Positions 40,768 to 51,700 of a stretch of 64,000 bases of DNA are shown here, in pieces; the first letter of the stretch is position 1; each line of letters starts with the position of its first letter. A program made the position numbers and the translations under genes. The notes below the pieces were generated by a model. The model worked only from the letters and a program-made list of their open reading frames with translations. It was not told where the DNA came from and did not search any database. Source of the DNA: Branchiostoma floridae (Eukaryota > Chordata > Leptocardii > Amphioxiformes > Branchiostomatidae); contig NC_049987.1 in NCBI RefSeq assembly GCF_000003815.2, positions 14,106,266-14,170,265 of the forward strand, written 5' to 3'.

Positions 40768-41731
40768 CGTGCCTATTGTCTTCTTACCTGTCGGGGTCAA
40801 AGGTGAGAAGAAGATTACAAGACGACCAACCATCCCCTGATCTGATTTTATGGCAAATGATAAGCGAGGTACACCTTGGGATTTTAGCAAAGTTAGCAGG
40901 GTTATCCTTTTGCAATTCAGAGGGATGCGATTTGTGTTGTTATGTCTTTCTTGTTCTTTTTAAAGAGAGATTCGGAACGGATTCAATCTATGACGTAAGC
41001 CTATAGCTACTTTGTTCTCGTGAAACGGTCCTTGTTTGGTGTTCATACAAATCACCTTGCAGCAATGTCACGCCAGGTGTTTGAAACAAGGGATGAATGT
41101 TTTGCCATAACATTTTCAAAAATTTAATGTGCATATTTCTTTTTCATGCGCATTACAGTAGAATTTTCAATGCACAAGAACTGATGTGTACACGGTCCTG
41201 TTACACTCGTCGATTGATGTTAGTACGATTTGCCGTTTGTTTCAAGCTGATGATGTTGTAGAGGCATTAAGCAACCTGTGACAGAACCAACTACCGACTA
41301 TGATCTAAAAAAGCTTTGTCCTTAAAATTAGATATTTAAGTTGTGTGCAAAACTAACCCAGGAATACTCTGGGTGTGCGATCGTGCGTCGTGTGCGTGTC
41401 CTGGCCTTTCGTCTAGAAAAGAGGAGTTATCAGACGGCCTAGAATCATCTACGGGTTTATAAATGCGGACTAGTACTAGTGCATGTGCTGACTGAATAAA
41501 TAGGTGACTACTCCACATTTTACCGAGACAAACAAGAAATCCTGCCCGCTGTACAATCCTTACATGTGAAAGCATTTCGACTTTGGTAAATAGCAGCTAG
41601 AATACTGAACAAGAACATCGTTTGCCACACAAAGAACGCAAAAGAAATAGAATCTGTGTGACTGCGTTTGTGAGAAATCACGAATTCCATTTTTGTAAGT
41701 CAAGAAAGAAGAAGAAACTCGAAAATCTTAC

Positions 41732-41785
41732 CTGTCCAGATTCAAGAAGGACGAACGTCTTCACCTGGTGGACTCCTTGTCGGTA
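41732..41785 (-). other. Noncoding first exon of CatL-4 (5' UTR)
   Basis: Donor GGACAG|GTAAGA ends at 41732 on the minus strand; the acceptor (CGACAG) is at 40788, 20 nt before the ATG. The 5' limit is inferred from the TATA-like box. Confidence 0.6.
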
Positions 41786-41810
41786 AGAACGCAGGTTGGG
41801 TACAGGTTTC

Positions 41811-41820
41811 CCTTTTATTA
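41811..41820 (-). promoter_or_regulatory. TATA-like box of CatL-4
   Basis: Minus strand reads TAATAAAAGG, a weaker TATA element placed as in CatL-1 and CatL-3. No CACGTG was seen nearby. Confidence 0.45.
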
Positions 41821-42012
41821 CCTCTTACCTTGTGACTTGTGTTAACTTAGGGCGGAGTGGCGGCAAACAGCGCTGTCGTGTGCAAACAGTCTTTTCTGAT
41901 GCAATATTTCACTTGTGTCAGGAGTGCTTAGCTGTCGAAAATAGCCAACTTTAATTACATTTCTAAATCTTAGTACATAAGATGGGTTGTACGGGTACGA
42001 AAAACGCACGGG

Positions 42013-42833
42013 TTATACCCCCTTCACAATAGGCGCGATTCGATCGGAAGACTAGTTTACGAACTCTGATTGACATTTTCGTGAGTAAGACGTCCGGTGT
42101 TCTCACGATCATCTTGCGATTTTTAGGGATCGCCGGCAGTTTCCAGGAGTCTTACGACGGTCGCGGTGCAGCGAAACATGTTCTTAACATATGCGACTAG
42201 TCGAAGGAAATCTCCAAAATCGCACAGCTGTTACCGAGTCGCAGATTGTGCGTACAAATCGTGCGTACCTTGCAAGGGTATCGGTCAATAGTCTTGCGTC
42301 AATCCAACGATTGAAGACCGATAGGCGAGCAAAGACATAGTTATTAATCATCGAGCGTAAATCGGATGGCGAACGCCCGTCAGTTGGGCAACGTTCGGGC
42401 GACGTTCGTCCGACTTCCGTTTGTTTACAAATATTGAATTTCTGGGAATGCGAGGGTAATTCTAACATTGTGGCCCCTGTGGCAGTATGTAGGCTGACTT
42501 TGTGACACACTTTCTTTTCTTGCGTCATTTCTATTATGCCCGCGCATTCCATTCATTGTTTAAAAAGATTACGACAACAAAATAAGCAACATTTATTGAT
42601 CTCTTGCCTTTTTTTAGGAACGTTTTGTGTTACATTGTCCGCGTGCAAGAGGTCATGGGAGGTTTATTATCATAGATTTATTCACCGTCGATCTCACGAG
42701 CCTCGCGTATATGTGAGGGGGACAGTTTTGAGGCGAAAAATACGCAAGACCATCTTAAGATCTTAAAATCAGCCGACCTTCCTGCGATCGCGAAGAACGT
42801 CCGAAGATCGTATATAATGTGAAGGGGGTATAA
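42013..42833. mobile_element. Nonautonomous DNA transposon with 16-bp terminal inverted repeats
   Basis: Starts TTATACCCCCTTCACA (42013-42028) and ends with the exact complement (42818-42833). Subterminal GATCG-rich sequence follows on both sides. The 821-bp interior has no recognised transposase; the longest minus-strand frame (about 120 residues) has no motif I know. A degraded relative of the left end occurs at 9849-10027. The element lies just upstream of the CatL-4 promoter. Confidence 0.75.
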
Positions 42834-44047
42834 GGGCGCGGTAACATTCGCCGTGCTATCGCCGAACGGTCACAACTCGGTGCTTTCTTTGGACAGCCGT
42901 TCATACAAAATGTAGATATCTTGTTACGGAAAAGGTTGTCTTATCCTTGCCCTACAGTTGCCACCACCTAGAAGAGAGGGGGTCATTAACCCCAGCCAGC
43001 GAGGGATTATGTAAACACAGACTAGTTCTGTCCCAGCATTCTACGACCTATAAATCGTACGACGCCCAACGACAAATTTCACCGTCATGGTCATGCAACG
43101 ATACATGGAATATAGGATTCCTGCATCTCGTTAAGAACTAGCATCTGGTTACCGTTTTAGTGCACAGTGTCATGTTTTGCTCAGAATTGTGACAGGTTGA
43201 CACCCGCCAAAATACCACACATCCAAAATGACAAATGAAATTAACTATAGCTAGTTGTGCAAAAGAAAGCTCTGCGATCCTATCACCTACCAACCTGATG
43301 AAATTATTTTCGGAAGTATAACAAATATCGTTTGAAAGAACTAACATTGACTACCATGGACACGGCTGTAGCAACAACGCGTAACAGACATGTGTGTGTA
43401 TACCTGACAAGCCCGAATGATTTACGGCAACACGCTACGATTACGAAACAGCACGTGGCTATCTTATATCAATTTGTGGTGTTTTCTCTGCAAACTAAAT
43501 TGCGATGGTACGATCCTCGTGACCATTACATGACACACGTGATATCGTAATTTCATACCCATTGCAAATATTAATTATTTCCCGACATTAAACTAGTTTG
43601 TGCCTTATTTCTTTATTTCACTTTATGATCCAGAAATGTCTTGGATCATCTAATTTCTTGATAGTCTATAGGATGCTTGCCATCCGTTTAAAAAAAATAA
43701 ATAATGTAAAGAAAAGATAAATCAATTGATCTGAAATCAGAACAATGTAAAGAACATATAATCTCTATCTATCAGTATGTTATAGAATATCGTCATAACA
43801 GATCGTTATATCATAGCTCATGAACATCAAGTGGTATGTCAACGTAACGATACTGAAACCCCAGCTTTTATTAGCAAGAGATTCATGAGTAAACGTTACA
43901 TAATTACGTAAATAGGTTGCATATATTTGGCCACAAACGCATGAAAGTGAACGAGCCGAAACGCTATACATATCATGAGTTTTCCACACATATAATCTTG
44001 TTAATCCAAGCATCTATGACTGGCGCTCATGCTTATTATATTACACC

Positions 44048-44089
<42 letters not shown>

Positions 44090-45087
44090 AAACAGCATTT
44101 CGAAGAGAAATTAGACCTATTGATAAATATGGACAGTTCACGTTTCATCCGTCAGATGGCGTCCCTGCAACACAATACACACAAATCAGCCAGTATTCGG
44201 AAAACAAACAAGCACGAAGTATGACGTATTGCCATTACAGAGTAACACATTTTAAATCAGCTTCAGAAATGTATGTTTGTCATAAACAAATTTAAAGGTC
44301 TCTCGGATATGATGCTTTATTTGCTAAATAGGAACACAGCACATTATCATAATGGTTCATCGTCACGAAGATGGCAGTCACTAACAAAGCCTCGACCCCT
44401 CTATGCGGTCATATGCACACCATTAACTATCCCGAATACCAATCATTAAAAATACTAAAATACTGAACATATACCGGAGCAAAAATCACACACATTTAGT
44501 CCCACATCTTATACATAGCAGTGCTCTTGAGAACTCATCCGTAACTGATAGTTTGAAGGAAGATGAACCACCATGTGTGGTGACCTTCCCGGTGCAATGT
44601 CATAATTGGAGAAGGGAGTGGGTGTAGCTGTTTATGGGTAATCTCAGTCAAATCTCTTAGAAGAAGTATTTTGGCCAAAGGCTACTCACTTAAAGGCACA
44701 GTCACTGCAACATTCTTCACTTTACTTGCGGGAACTGTTAAAAGTCTCCTCCGGTATGTGTAGGTCTTGCATTATCTGTCATTTACAATGTGAATATATG
44801 TTGTAGGTTGCATGTGTTGTATTCTTGTTCAAACAAGTTCAAAAAGTTAACGTTCTTTAATTAGAGGGCATAGATAATGTGAGGGTGAGTGTTGGGAGCA
44901 CTTTCATTACATACTATGCATGGCGGAGGGTTTGTTTACCAACATACTCGAAGTGTAACAGAAGAAGATAATTTCAATTCTTATCAGGGAAATCGGACTA
45001 GCTTCCATGTGCCAAAACATGCAATCAAACACAACGATTCAATTCTGCGGTAGCTTTAATGTTTCGCAAATATTTCTCTAACCAGGT
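42834..45087. other. Spacer between cathepsin cluster and filament genes
   Basis: No gene supported. It contains a CA microsatellite at 44047-44090 and AT-rich sequence. Confidence 0.5.
44047..44090 (+). repeat. CA microsatellite
   Basis: About twenty uninterrupted CA dinucleotides. Confidence 0.95.
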
Positions 45088-45099
45088 GCCGCCATATTG
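45088..45099 (+). promoter_or_regulatory. YY1-like motif near start of coiled-coil gene
   Basis: Reads GCCGCCATATTG, close to the YY1 consensus that often lies at or just after the start site of TATA-less promoters. It is 33 bp before the ATG at 45132. Confidence 0.4.
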
Positions 45100-45131
45100 T
45101 ACAGTGAAGGGAATTAAACAATCGTCGTAAA

Positions 45132-45614
45132 ATGGCCAAGGTTTCTCCTCGAAGAAAGAACGACAACTTGAACGAGTTTAAGGCGATCATCGCCGAGGTG
45201 GAAGCCTTGCAGAGGGAAAATACGGAGCTACGGGCACAGCTGGAAGAATTTACCCGCCAAGCCAAAAAGGTGATCGAAGGGAAGGAGAATGGGGCCGAAC
45301 TCGACGGAACGTCACCCGTCATTCTAGCCGACGAGGGCACGAAGGTGACCGACGGAGACACGAAGGTGACCGACGGGGATACGAAGGTGACGGACGGGGA
45401 CACGAAGGTGACCAACGGGGAAACGAAGGTGACCGATGAGGACGAGAAGGTGATCGACGCTGAAGACGAAGAAAAGCTTCAGGAGAAGGTGGATAAGATG
45501 ACCGAAGAGAACAAACTGTTGAAGATTTTGTTACACGAGGGGTCTAACCTGGTAACAGACTTCAGGAAACTCCTTGAGGAGAACAAACAGCTTAAGGGTA
45601 GCATGAAATACTAA
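45132..45614 (+). CDS. Small intronless coiled-coil protein with heptapeptide repeats
   Basis: 160 residues in a single frame with a good start context (AAAATGG) and a stop at 45612-45614. Family not recognised. Residues 13-50 form a charged heptad-patterned coil (NEFKAIIAEVEALQRENTEL). Residues 70-110 are TKVTDGD-type heptapeptides (four near-exact, then TKVTNGE, TKVTDED, EKVIDAE) encoded by a 21-bp minisatellite. Residues 113-157 form a second coil ending in LLEENKQL. That phrase resembles the LMEENRRLE motif in the filament-like gene 3.2 kb downstream on the same strand, so the two may be related or co-regulated. ATTAAA follows at 45654. Probably cytoplasmic; role unknown. It could instead be an expressed retrocopy or an alternative exon. 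Confidence 0.6.
   Translation: MAKVSPRRKNDNLNEFKAIIAEVEALQRENTELRAQLEEFTRQAKKVIEGKENGAELDGTSPVILADEGTKVTDGDTKVTDGDTKVTDGDTKVTNGETKVTDEDEKVIDAEDEEKLQEKVDKMTEENKLLKILLHEGSNLVTDFRKLLEENKQLKGSMKY
45339..45450 (+). repeat. 21-bp coding minisatellite
   Basis: About five units of 'acgaaggtgaccgacgggga' plus one base, in frame inside the coiled-coil gene. Confidence 0.9.
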
Positions 45615-45653
45615 GGAGAGTCAGACCGATATTACCATGGTAACTAATCAGAC

Positions 45654-45659
45654 ATTAAA
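45654..45659 (+). terminator. ATTAAA poly(A) signal
   Basis: A common variant poly(A) signal, 40 nt after the stop codon of the coiled-coil gene. Confidence 0.5.
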
Positions 45660-46533
45660 GTTTATGGGTGTTATTGAAAATATGATTATTAGAATATTAA
45701 GTCACACATGAAATATAAAAGGACGAATATGTTAAAACATTCAAGATACTTAAAAAAATGAATTGTATACAACCACTACGTCATTCAGGACTGTAGCGTG
45801 GAGTCTTGAATCACTTAGAGATGAACCATTTATATTTGAACAAGTATTGAACATTTTACCTTATAACTTACTAGTAGCAAGGAATGTGGAGAGGATGGCA
45901 CTCCATGAAGCCGTCTGTTTATTTGTTTGGGTAATAATATTTACCGTGTATCCTTTATCATACATCGCATAAGCACTTCTATCCGCTCATTGCAGGATGT
46001 TAGGTTGAATTTATATCCACAAATTTATCTCTTAGCACAACACAATCGAAAAAGACCAGTTGTAGGACATCATGGCAGTCTTGCCGCAAAATGACTGTTG
46101 TTTACATCGCGTGGAAGCAAACTGTCGTAAATGTCAAATGTCATAAATAACGAGTGCTTGATGGGTGAGGGTGCCTCCTTACTTGATGTTATCCCGGGGT
46201 GGTGTAAGGCAGTGATTTACAGGGAACGATGAAAGGGGTGGAGAAAAAAATGTGCTTTCAACAACAAGCACCCCTCATCAATCATGCACGCCGCCTGTCG
46301 CCCTCGGCCAAACATTGCACCCATGGAATGCTGCCCTGCAGGCTGACGCTGCGCACGTATGTTACAATCTGGTCACAATGTTCTGCGTTTTTTTTAACAT
46401 TCCGCTTTGTATCCGCGCCCTATCACCGCGTTGTGACAAGAATTTAACCCAATGTTTGTCAGGAGACAAATCTTTTCTTTTAGAGGAGAGACAGAGGAAT
46501 ATGTATCTCTCGTCCCGCCAAGGCAGTCACCCG
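45660..46533. other. Spacer, no gene seen
   Basis: Short open frames on both strands lack known motifs. Confidence 0.4.
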
Positions 46534-46561
46534 TATAAAGAGGCGACTGTTGTCATCAGTC
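46534..46561 (+). promoter_or_regulatory. Candidate TATA plus initiator (filament-like gene)
   Basis: TATAAAG at 46534-46540 and TCAGTC at 46556-46561 are spaced as a TATA-Inr core promoter. A possible donor (CCCAG|GTGACC) lies at 46591/46592, and an acceptor (CTCCAG) lies 9 nt before the ATG at 48785. A 5' UTR intron for the filament-like gene is therefore possible; unproven. Confidence 0.35.
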
Positions 46562-47351
46562 TTTTGTTCTCTGGCGCATCTCTCAGCCCAGGTGACCGCA
46601 GCACCGGGGGCGATGACACCTGGGGGTCACCAGGGGTCAGAGGTTGAACAAAGGCTGTAAAGCCGGTTTGGGACGTGACAGGACAGCAGAGTAGGGGACT
46701 TCTGCAGAAAAACAACGTTCGAAAGGTCACTGTGTGGGAGACAGACTGTTACTTTAATATTGGGTGACATTTGAAGGTTCTGCAAATTGTTGACATTTGG
46801 AAGTTCTGCAAATTGTTCACATTTGGAAGTTCTGAAAATAAAATAGATTTGAAAAGATGTAAAGCGGTTATCCTTGATGAGTCCCATCTAAAATGTCACA
46901 GGTTTCAATTTCGTCTATATCTGAAAAGAAAATGAATAAACAGGGCAAAAAGTGCCAAAAAGGGACAGTATGCCTCCAGAGTTTTAGCCCCATGTGGGTA
47001 TCATTAAAGGACTTAAGAAATAACAGCAACAGCACCCAGATCCACTTCAATGAATGCATATACATACTGGGCTGAGTACAAGTCACGGCATAAGGATACT
47101 ATAACAGTTGTAGGTTGAATTGATATTTTATTTTACACATATCATATTATTACTACACATCTATTTCTGGGTGTACGGTTGAAGGTTGCTTTGTGACAAA
47201 AAGAAGAACTCTTTATTAGTTTTGAATCATCTCGGACATAAAGTCAGACCTTTTCTATATGGATTTACAGTTCAATAGTAACTTTTCTCATTAGACTAAA
47301 CAGACACCTTCCGGTTGGGCACTTCCTCTCACGAACCTACAAGAACTGTAC

Positions 47352-47451
47352 NNNNNNNNNNNNNNNNNNNNNNNNNNNNNNNNNNNNNNNNNNNNNNNNN
47401 NNNNNNNNNNNNNNNNNNNNNNNNNNNNNNNNNNNNNNNNNNNNNNNNNNN
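47352..47451. other. Assembly gap (100 N)
   Basis: Run of 100 N, the usual placeholder for an unsized gap, in the spacer upstream of the filament-like gene. Confidence 1.
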
Positions 47452-48784
47452 TTGGGGGTGGGGTTTGTGGGGGTTGTACGGGGCCGTTGTGTGTGGATAT
47501 TAAAGTCATATCCTAACCACTAAGGATGTTTAATTCAACGAGTTCTGTTTTGAGTTCTTCCCTTTTCATTGATTCAACCTACTAAATTCAATTACACAAT
47601 GTTTTCTCTTGAAATTTTGAAATAATATCTTGTCATCAAATTGACTGTTTTCAACACATCTCACGCCATTCATTTCAAATATAATCTGACGGATTCTCTT
47701 AACAACATTTTTCCAAAATTCTCATGCAATTATCAGATTAAAAAAAAAATCTCATCTGTTCCAACAAGGAACAGTGTTGGTTTTGCTACATTCACTGCAG
47801 AGTTTTGAATAATATGCAATCTTCCAACCTGAAGTATAAACACTCCTCTATACACGGCAGATATGTTTTCTGCACAACATGGTTCGTCGTTAGGGGGCGT
47901 AGCTGTCGAAACCTTGCTCAATTCAATCAAGGACGTTATCAATTCGGCTCGCCATGTCTGTGTGGGAAGTACACAAGATTGATTTACCCCATGTTCTTGG
48001 TAACTGGGATTCTTTTGTTGTTTGCACATTGATTGAAGAACCCGTATCATTAGCAGAGACAGGGAAGTGAAAGGAGACAGAGTCTGGCCCCGGGGTGAGA
48101 TTCAGCCGGAGTTTGCTTGTGTTACCCGACACCTTTTGTATCACGATACAATCAGTTTTCACTTTCAATAAACACTAGACCGTAAATAGAACACTGTGTA
48201 ACATTCTGGTTGAAAGTATCGCGGGAAAATAGTGTCAGGCGTTAGGTTTTAAAATGTTCCTTTAGTTCAAGCCTGGGGCCTCACATTCTCTTTAATTCTC
48301 GACACCAGTCCCTGTGACCCCGGGCGCATTAAAGCTCAACACAAAGACGACAAAGTGTGTTCTCCTACACAATAACAGCCTCTGTTTTCCCAGCTTAGGC
48401 CAGATTATATTAGGATAGCGTGTGGCGTACACTGAAGTTTATGCAGAATGGGGTGACTTTGGTGTGAGACTTCAAAGAAATATGTACCCAGCCTATGCAG
48501 GTATGTGCCCACAAATTGCACATGCCGGTCCTTTGTTCCTCAGTGGTCGGGCAACTCTCCCGCAGGTCACTGGGCTTTAGCGGCAACACGAGTGAAAGGT
48601 TGTCGCGTGGACCAATCACAGCGGACCTGTGACACAAAAGGTGAAAGCTGCTGTGATAAGCAGCCTGTAGACTGAGTCCACCCTGCCTGTTGTGTTTTTT
48701 AAGGCGTACTAAAACGCACGGGTAGAGAGGAGACACTGGTTGTCAGTAGTTTTCGTCCGCTTTGGTAAGCTCCAGGCCGCCTCC

Positions 48785-51700
48785 ATGTCCCACTACGCCA
48801 GCCAGCTGAGGGGGGACGCTCAGGTCCCGATTGGGACGCGGTACACCGTACACAGCAGCAGGATTAGCGGCAGCCAGGCGGCTTCCGCCGGGGCCAGCTA
48901 CAGCGCGACACGAGTGAAACAGAGCAGCCATTACAGCCATGGCGTGGCCAGCGCGAACGCCTACCATTACGAGAGCGACCTCACGGATCGCTTCAACTCC
49001 TACGCCGTCAAAGTGCGTCTCCTGGAGGACGACAACAGGAGGATCGGGATTCGTAACGAGGAGCTGGAGATAGTTATCAAGGAGCTGAGAACCAAGCTGA
49101 CCGAGCTCAGCCATTTAAACGGCATCATGTCCACCGAGCTGGAGTTCTATCGTGGCGAGAATGGGAAGCTCGCACACGTCATTGAAACGCTGGAGCTGAG
49201 GAATTCCGGCTTACAGTCGCAGGTGAACGAAGCCATAGAGGCCGGCGAGCGGGCAAAGGCGAGGATCAACGAACTGATGNNNNNNNNNNNNNNNNNNNNN
49301 NNNNNNNNNNNNNNNNNNNNNNNNNNNNNNNNNNNNNNNNNNNNNNNNNNNNNNNNNNNNNNNNNNNNNNNNNNNNNNNNNNNNNNNNNNNNNNNNNNNN
49401 NNNNNNNNNNNNNNNNNNNNNNNNNNNNNNNNNNNNNNNNNNNNNNNNNNNNNNNNNNNNNNNNNNNNNNNNNNNNNNNNNNNNNNNNNNNNNNNNNNNN
49501 NNNNNNNNNNNNNNNNNNNNNNNNNNNNNNNNNNNNNNNNNNNNNNNNNNNNNNNNNNNNNNNNNNNNNNNNNNNNNCTACTTGAGCAGATCAGCTCGCT
49601 GACGGAAAGCAAACGTCTGCTTGAGCTAGAGATCATCAAATTTAGAGAGGAGTCGATGAACGCCAGCATCACCATCCACCAAACTTCCGAGAGCTATTCC
49701 GCATCCCCATCGAGTGACCTGAAGGATAGGGAGATAGAGGACCTGATGAACGAGCTGCAGAGGATGAGGGACATGAATGACAGCCTGAAGAAGGACATGA
49801 CGACCATGGAGCTGAAGATGGAAGAAGCCGGCAGTAGAGATGCGGCAGGTGGATTCGGAGTAGGTGGATTCGGAGTGGATCAGGGAGGCGTGTCCATTGA
49901 AGACGTCCAGAGGAAGGACAGGGAGCTGGACGACGCCAAGGACGAGCTAGCAAGGTTGAAGGCAGAGCTGGACAAGGCGAACGCAGACAACATGAGGATA
50001 CAAGGAGACATGGGGAAAATGAAAATGCAGCTGGATTCCACACAAAAAGAGATGCAGAATGCTCAACAAAATGCCAGAGCATCGGCCCAGAAAGAAGGAG
50101 GCGAAGCCAAGAGACTCCAAGGCGAGCTGGACCGACTACGTGCCCAACTGGAGGCAAAGGACAGAGAAGCTAAGGCCTTGAAGGACAAGGTAGACGGTCT
50201 CAATAACGAAAAAAGAAATCTCCAACGCAAGTTGGAAGACACGGAGAGAGAGGCAGGAAAACAGAGAAAACAGATGGATGATTTGAAGAGACAGAAGGAG
50301 AGAAGTGCAAGTCAAAGTGCAGAAGGAGAGAAGATGAGACAAGAGAACAGGGAGCTATCACTGAAGATGAGCAGGTTCGAGTCGCGGATAGGAGAGCTCC
50401 AGTCTGAGCTTGATATCGCCCTGAGGAAGATTGAAGAGTTGGCTAGAGAAAATGAAACACTGGATGCTGACAATGAAAACCTGAAGTCAGAGAGAGATCT
50501 ACTGAAGAATCGTCTGGCCGACAAGGAAAGCGAGCTACAAGACGTCCTAGATGAGTTGGCGAGGCTACGAAAGGAGAGGCTAGAGTTTGAGACGATGACG
50601 AAAGAGGTCAGTCATACGGAGGTCGCGTTCCAGGGCAAGGTCCAAGACTTGGAGGATCAGCTGGCCAATCTTCAAAGGAGGCTGAAAGACGCTCAGGCAG
50701 AGAACGACGCCAAGGATAGGGAGCTGAGAGAAGCACAGATGGATCTTGAGAGCGCCGAACGTAAGATAACCATCATATCGGAGGAGAAAGGTAGATTAGA
50801 GAGCGACTCAGATAGCATAAAAGATGCAGAGAAGGGCCTGGAAGATAAGTGCTTCACGCTGGAGAGCAGGTGCACTTCCTTACAGGCTGAGCTAGATGCA
50901 CTCAGGAAGCAGCTTCAAGACAAAGACGACGCTCTTAAGGAAGTAGAGGACGAGAGGGCGAGGCTAGAGATAGAGAAAGGAGACATAGAGAACAGGATGC
51001 ACGGGATGGAAAGAGAAATGAAGAAGATCAAGGTTGACCTAGACAGCGCGAGGGGTCAAGTAGAACAACTGTCAGGACCAATGCAGGAACAGCAGTCGTC
51101 ACTCAGCCAATTCGAACAGAAAAACGTCCAACTTCAGAAGAAGANNNNNNNNNNNNNNNNNNNNNNNNNNNNNNNNNNNNNNNNNNNNNNNNNNNNNNNN
51201 NNNNNNNNNNNNNNNNNNNNNNNNNNNNNNNNNNNNNNNNNNNNTTCCAGGTTCTTTCTTAATAGTAAATTGTGTAAACCGCTAAAACTACCATACATGG
51301 CCTGCTAGCATGCTGTTTCATACTCGGTCTGGGTGTATACATGTTGGTAACTTGAAAGAAGTCCTTGTGTCAATGTGTGCAATGGGGATTGCATTTTCGG
51401 AGCTTGAAGTATTCGAAATTTCAGGAGTACTGATCACAACATTTGTACTATCAACAATAGTACAACAGTAATCGACGTCTTTACAAGCGATACCATATAA
51501 TCATTTAGCTCCTGATTGTCTGGGAATGGCCGTAACTGTGACAGGAAGTAAGCTGAAAAGGCCTAATTGAATCACGTACCATTACATCCGTGAACGTGAC
51601 TTTTAAGTCTAATCAAGTCTGGAGTGAGGGGCAGGTTTTTGTTGTACAGGACTTGCAACCGGAATCCATCAGAGAAATGGACGAACCTTTTTGTTGTTTT

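Noticed and set aside
42184-42552. 122-residue minus-strand frame in the TIR element
   Set aside because: No transposase signature seen; too short and unsupported to call a gene.
47733-48050. 105-residue minus-strand frame
   Set aside because: No recognisable motif or exon borders; likely chance.
48740-48784. Upstream extension of the filament-like frame starting at TTG
   Set aside because: There is no ATG in the extension; nuclear genes rarely start at TTG, and the ATG at 48785 begins a plausible head domain.
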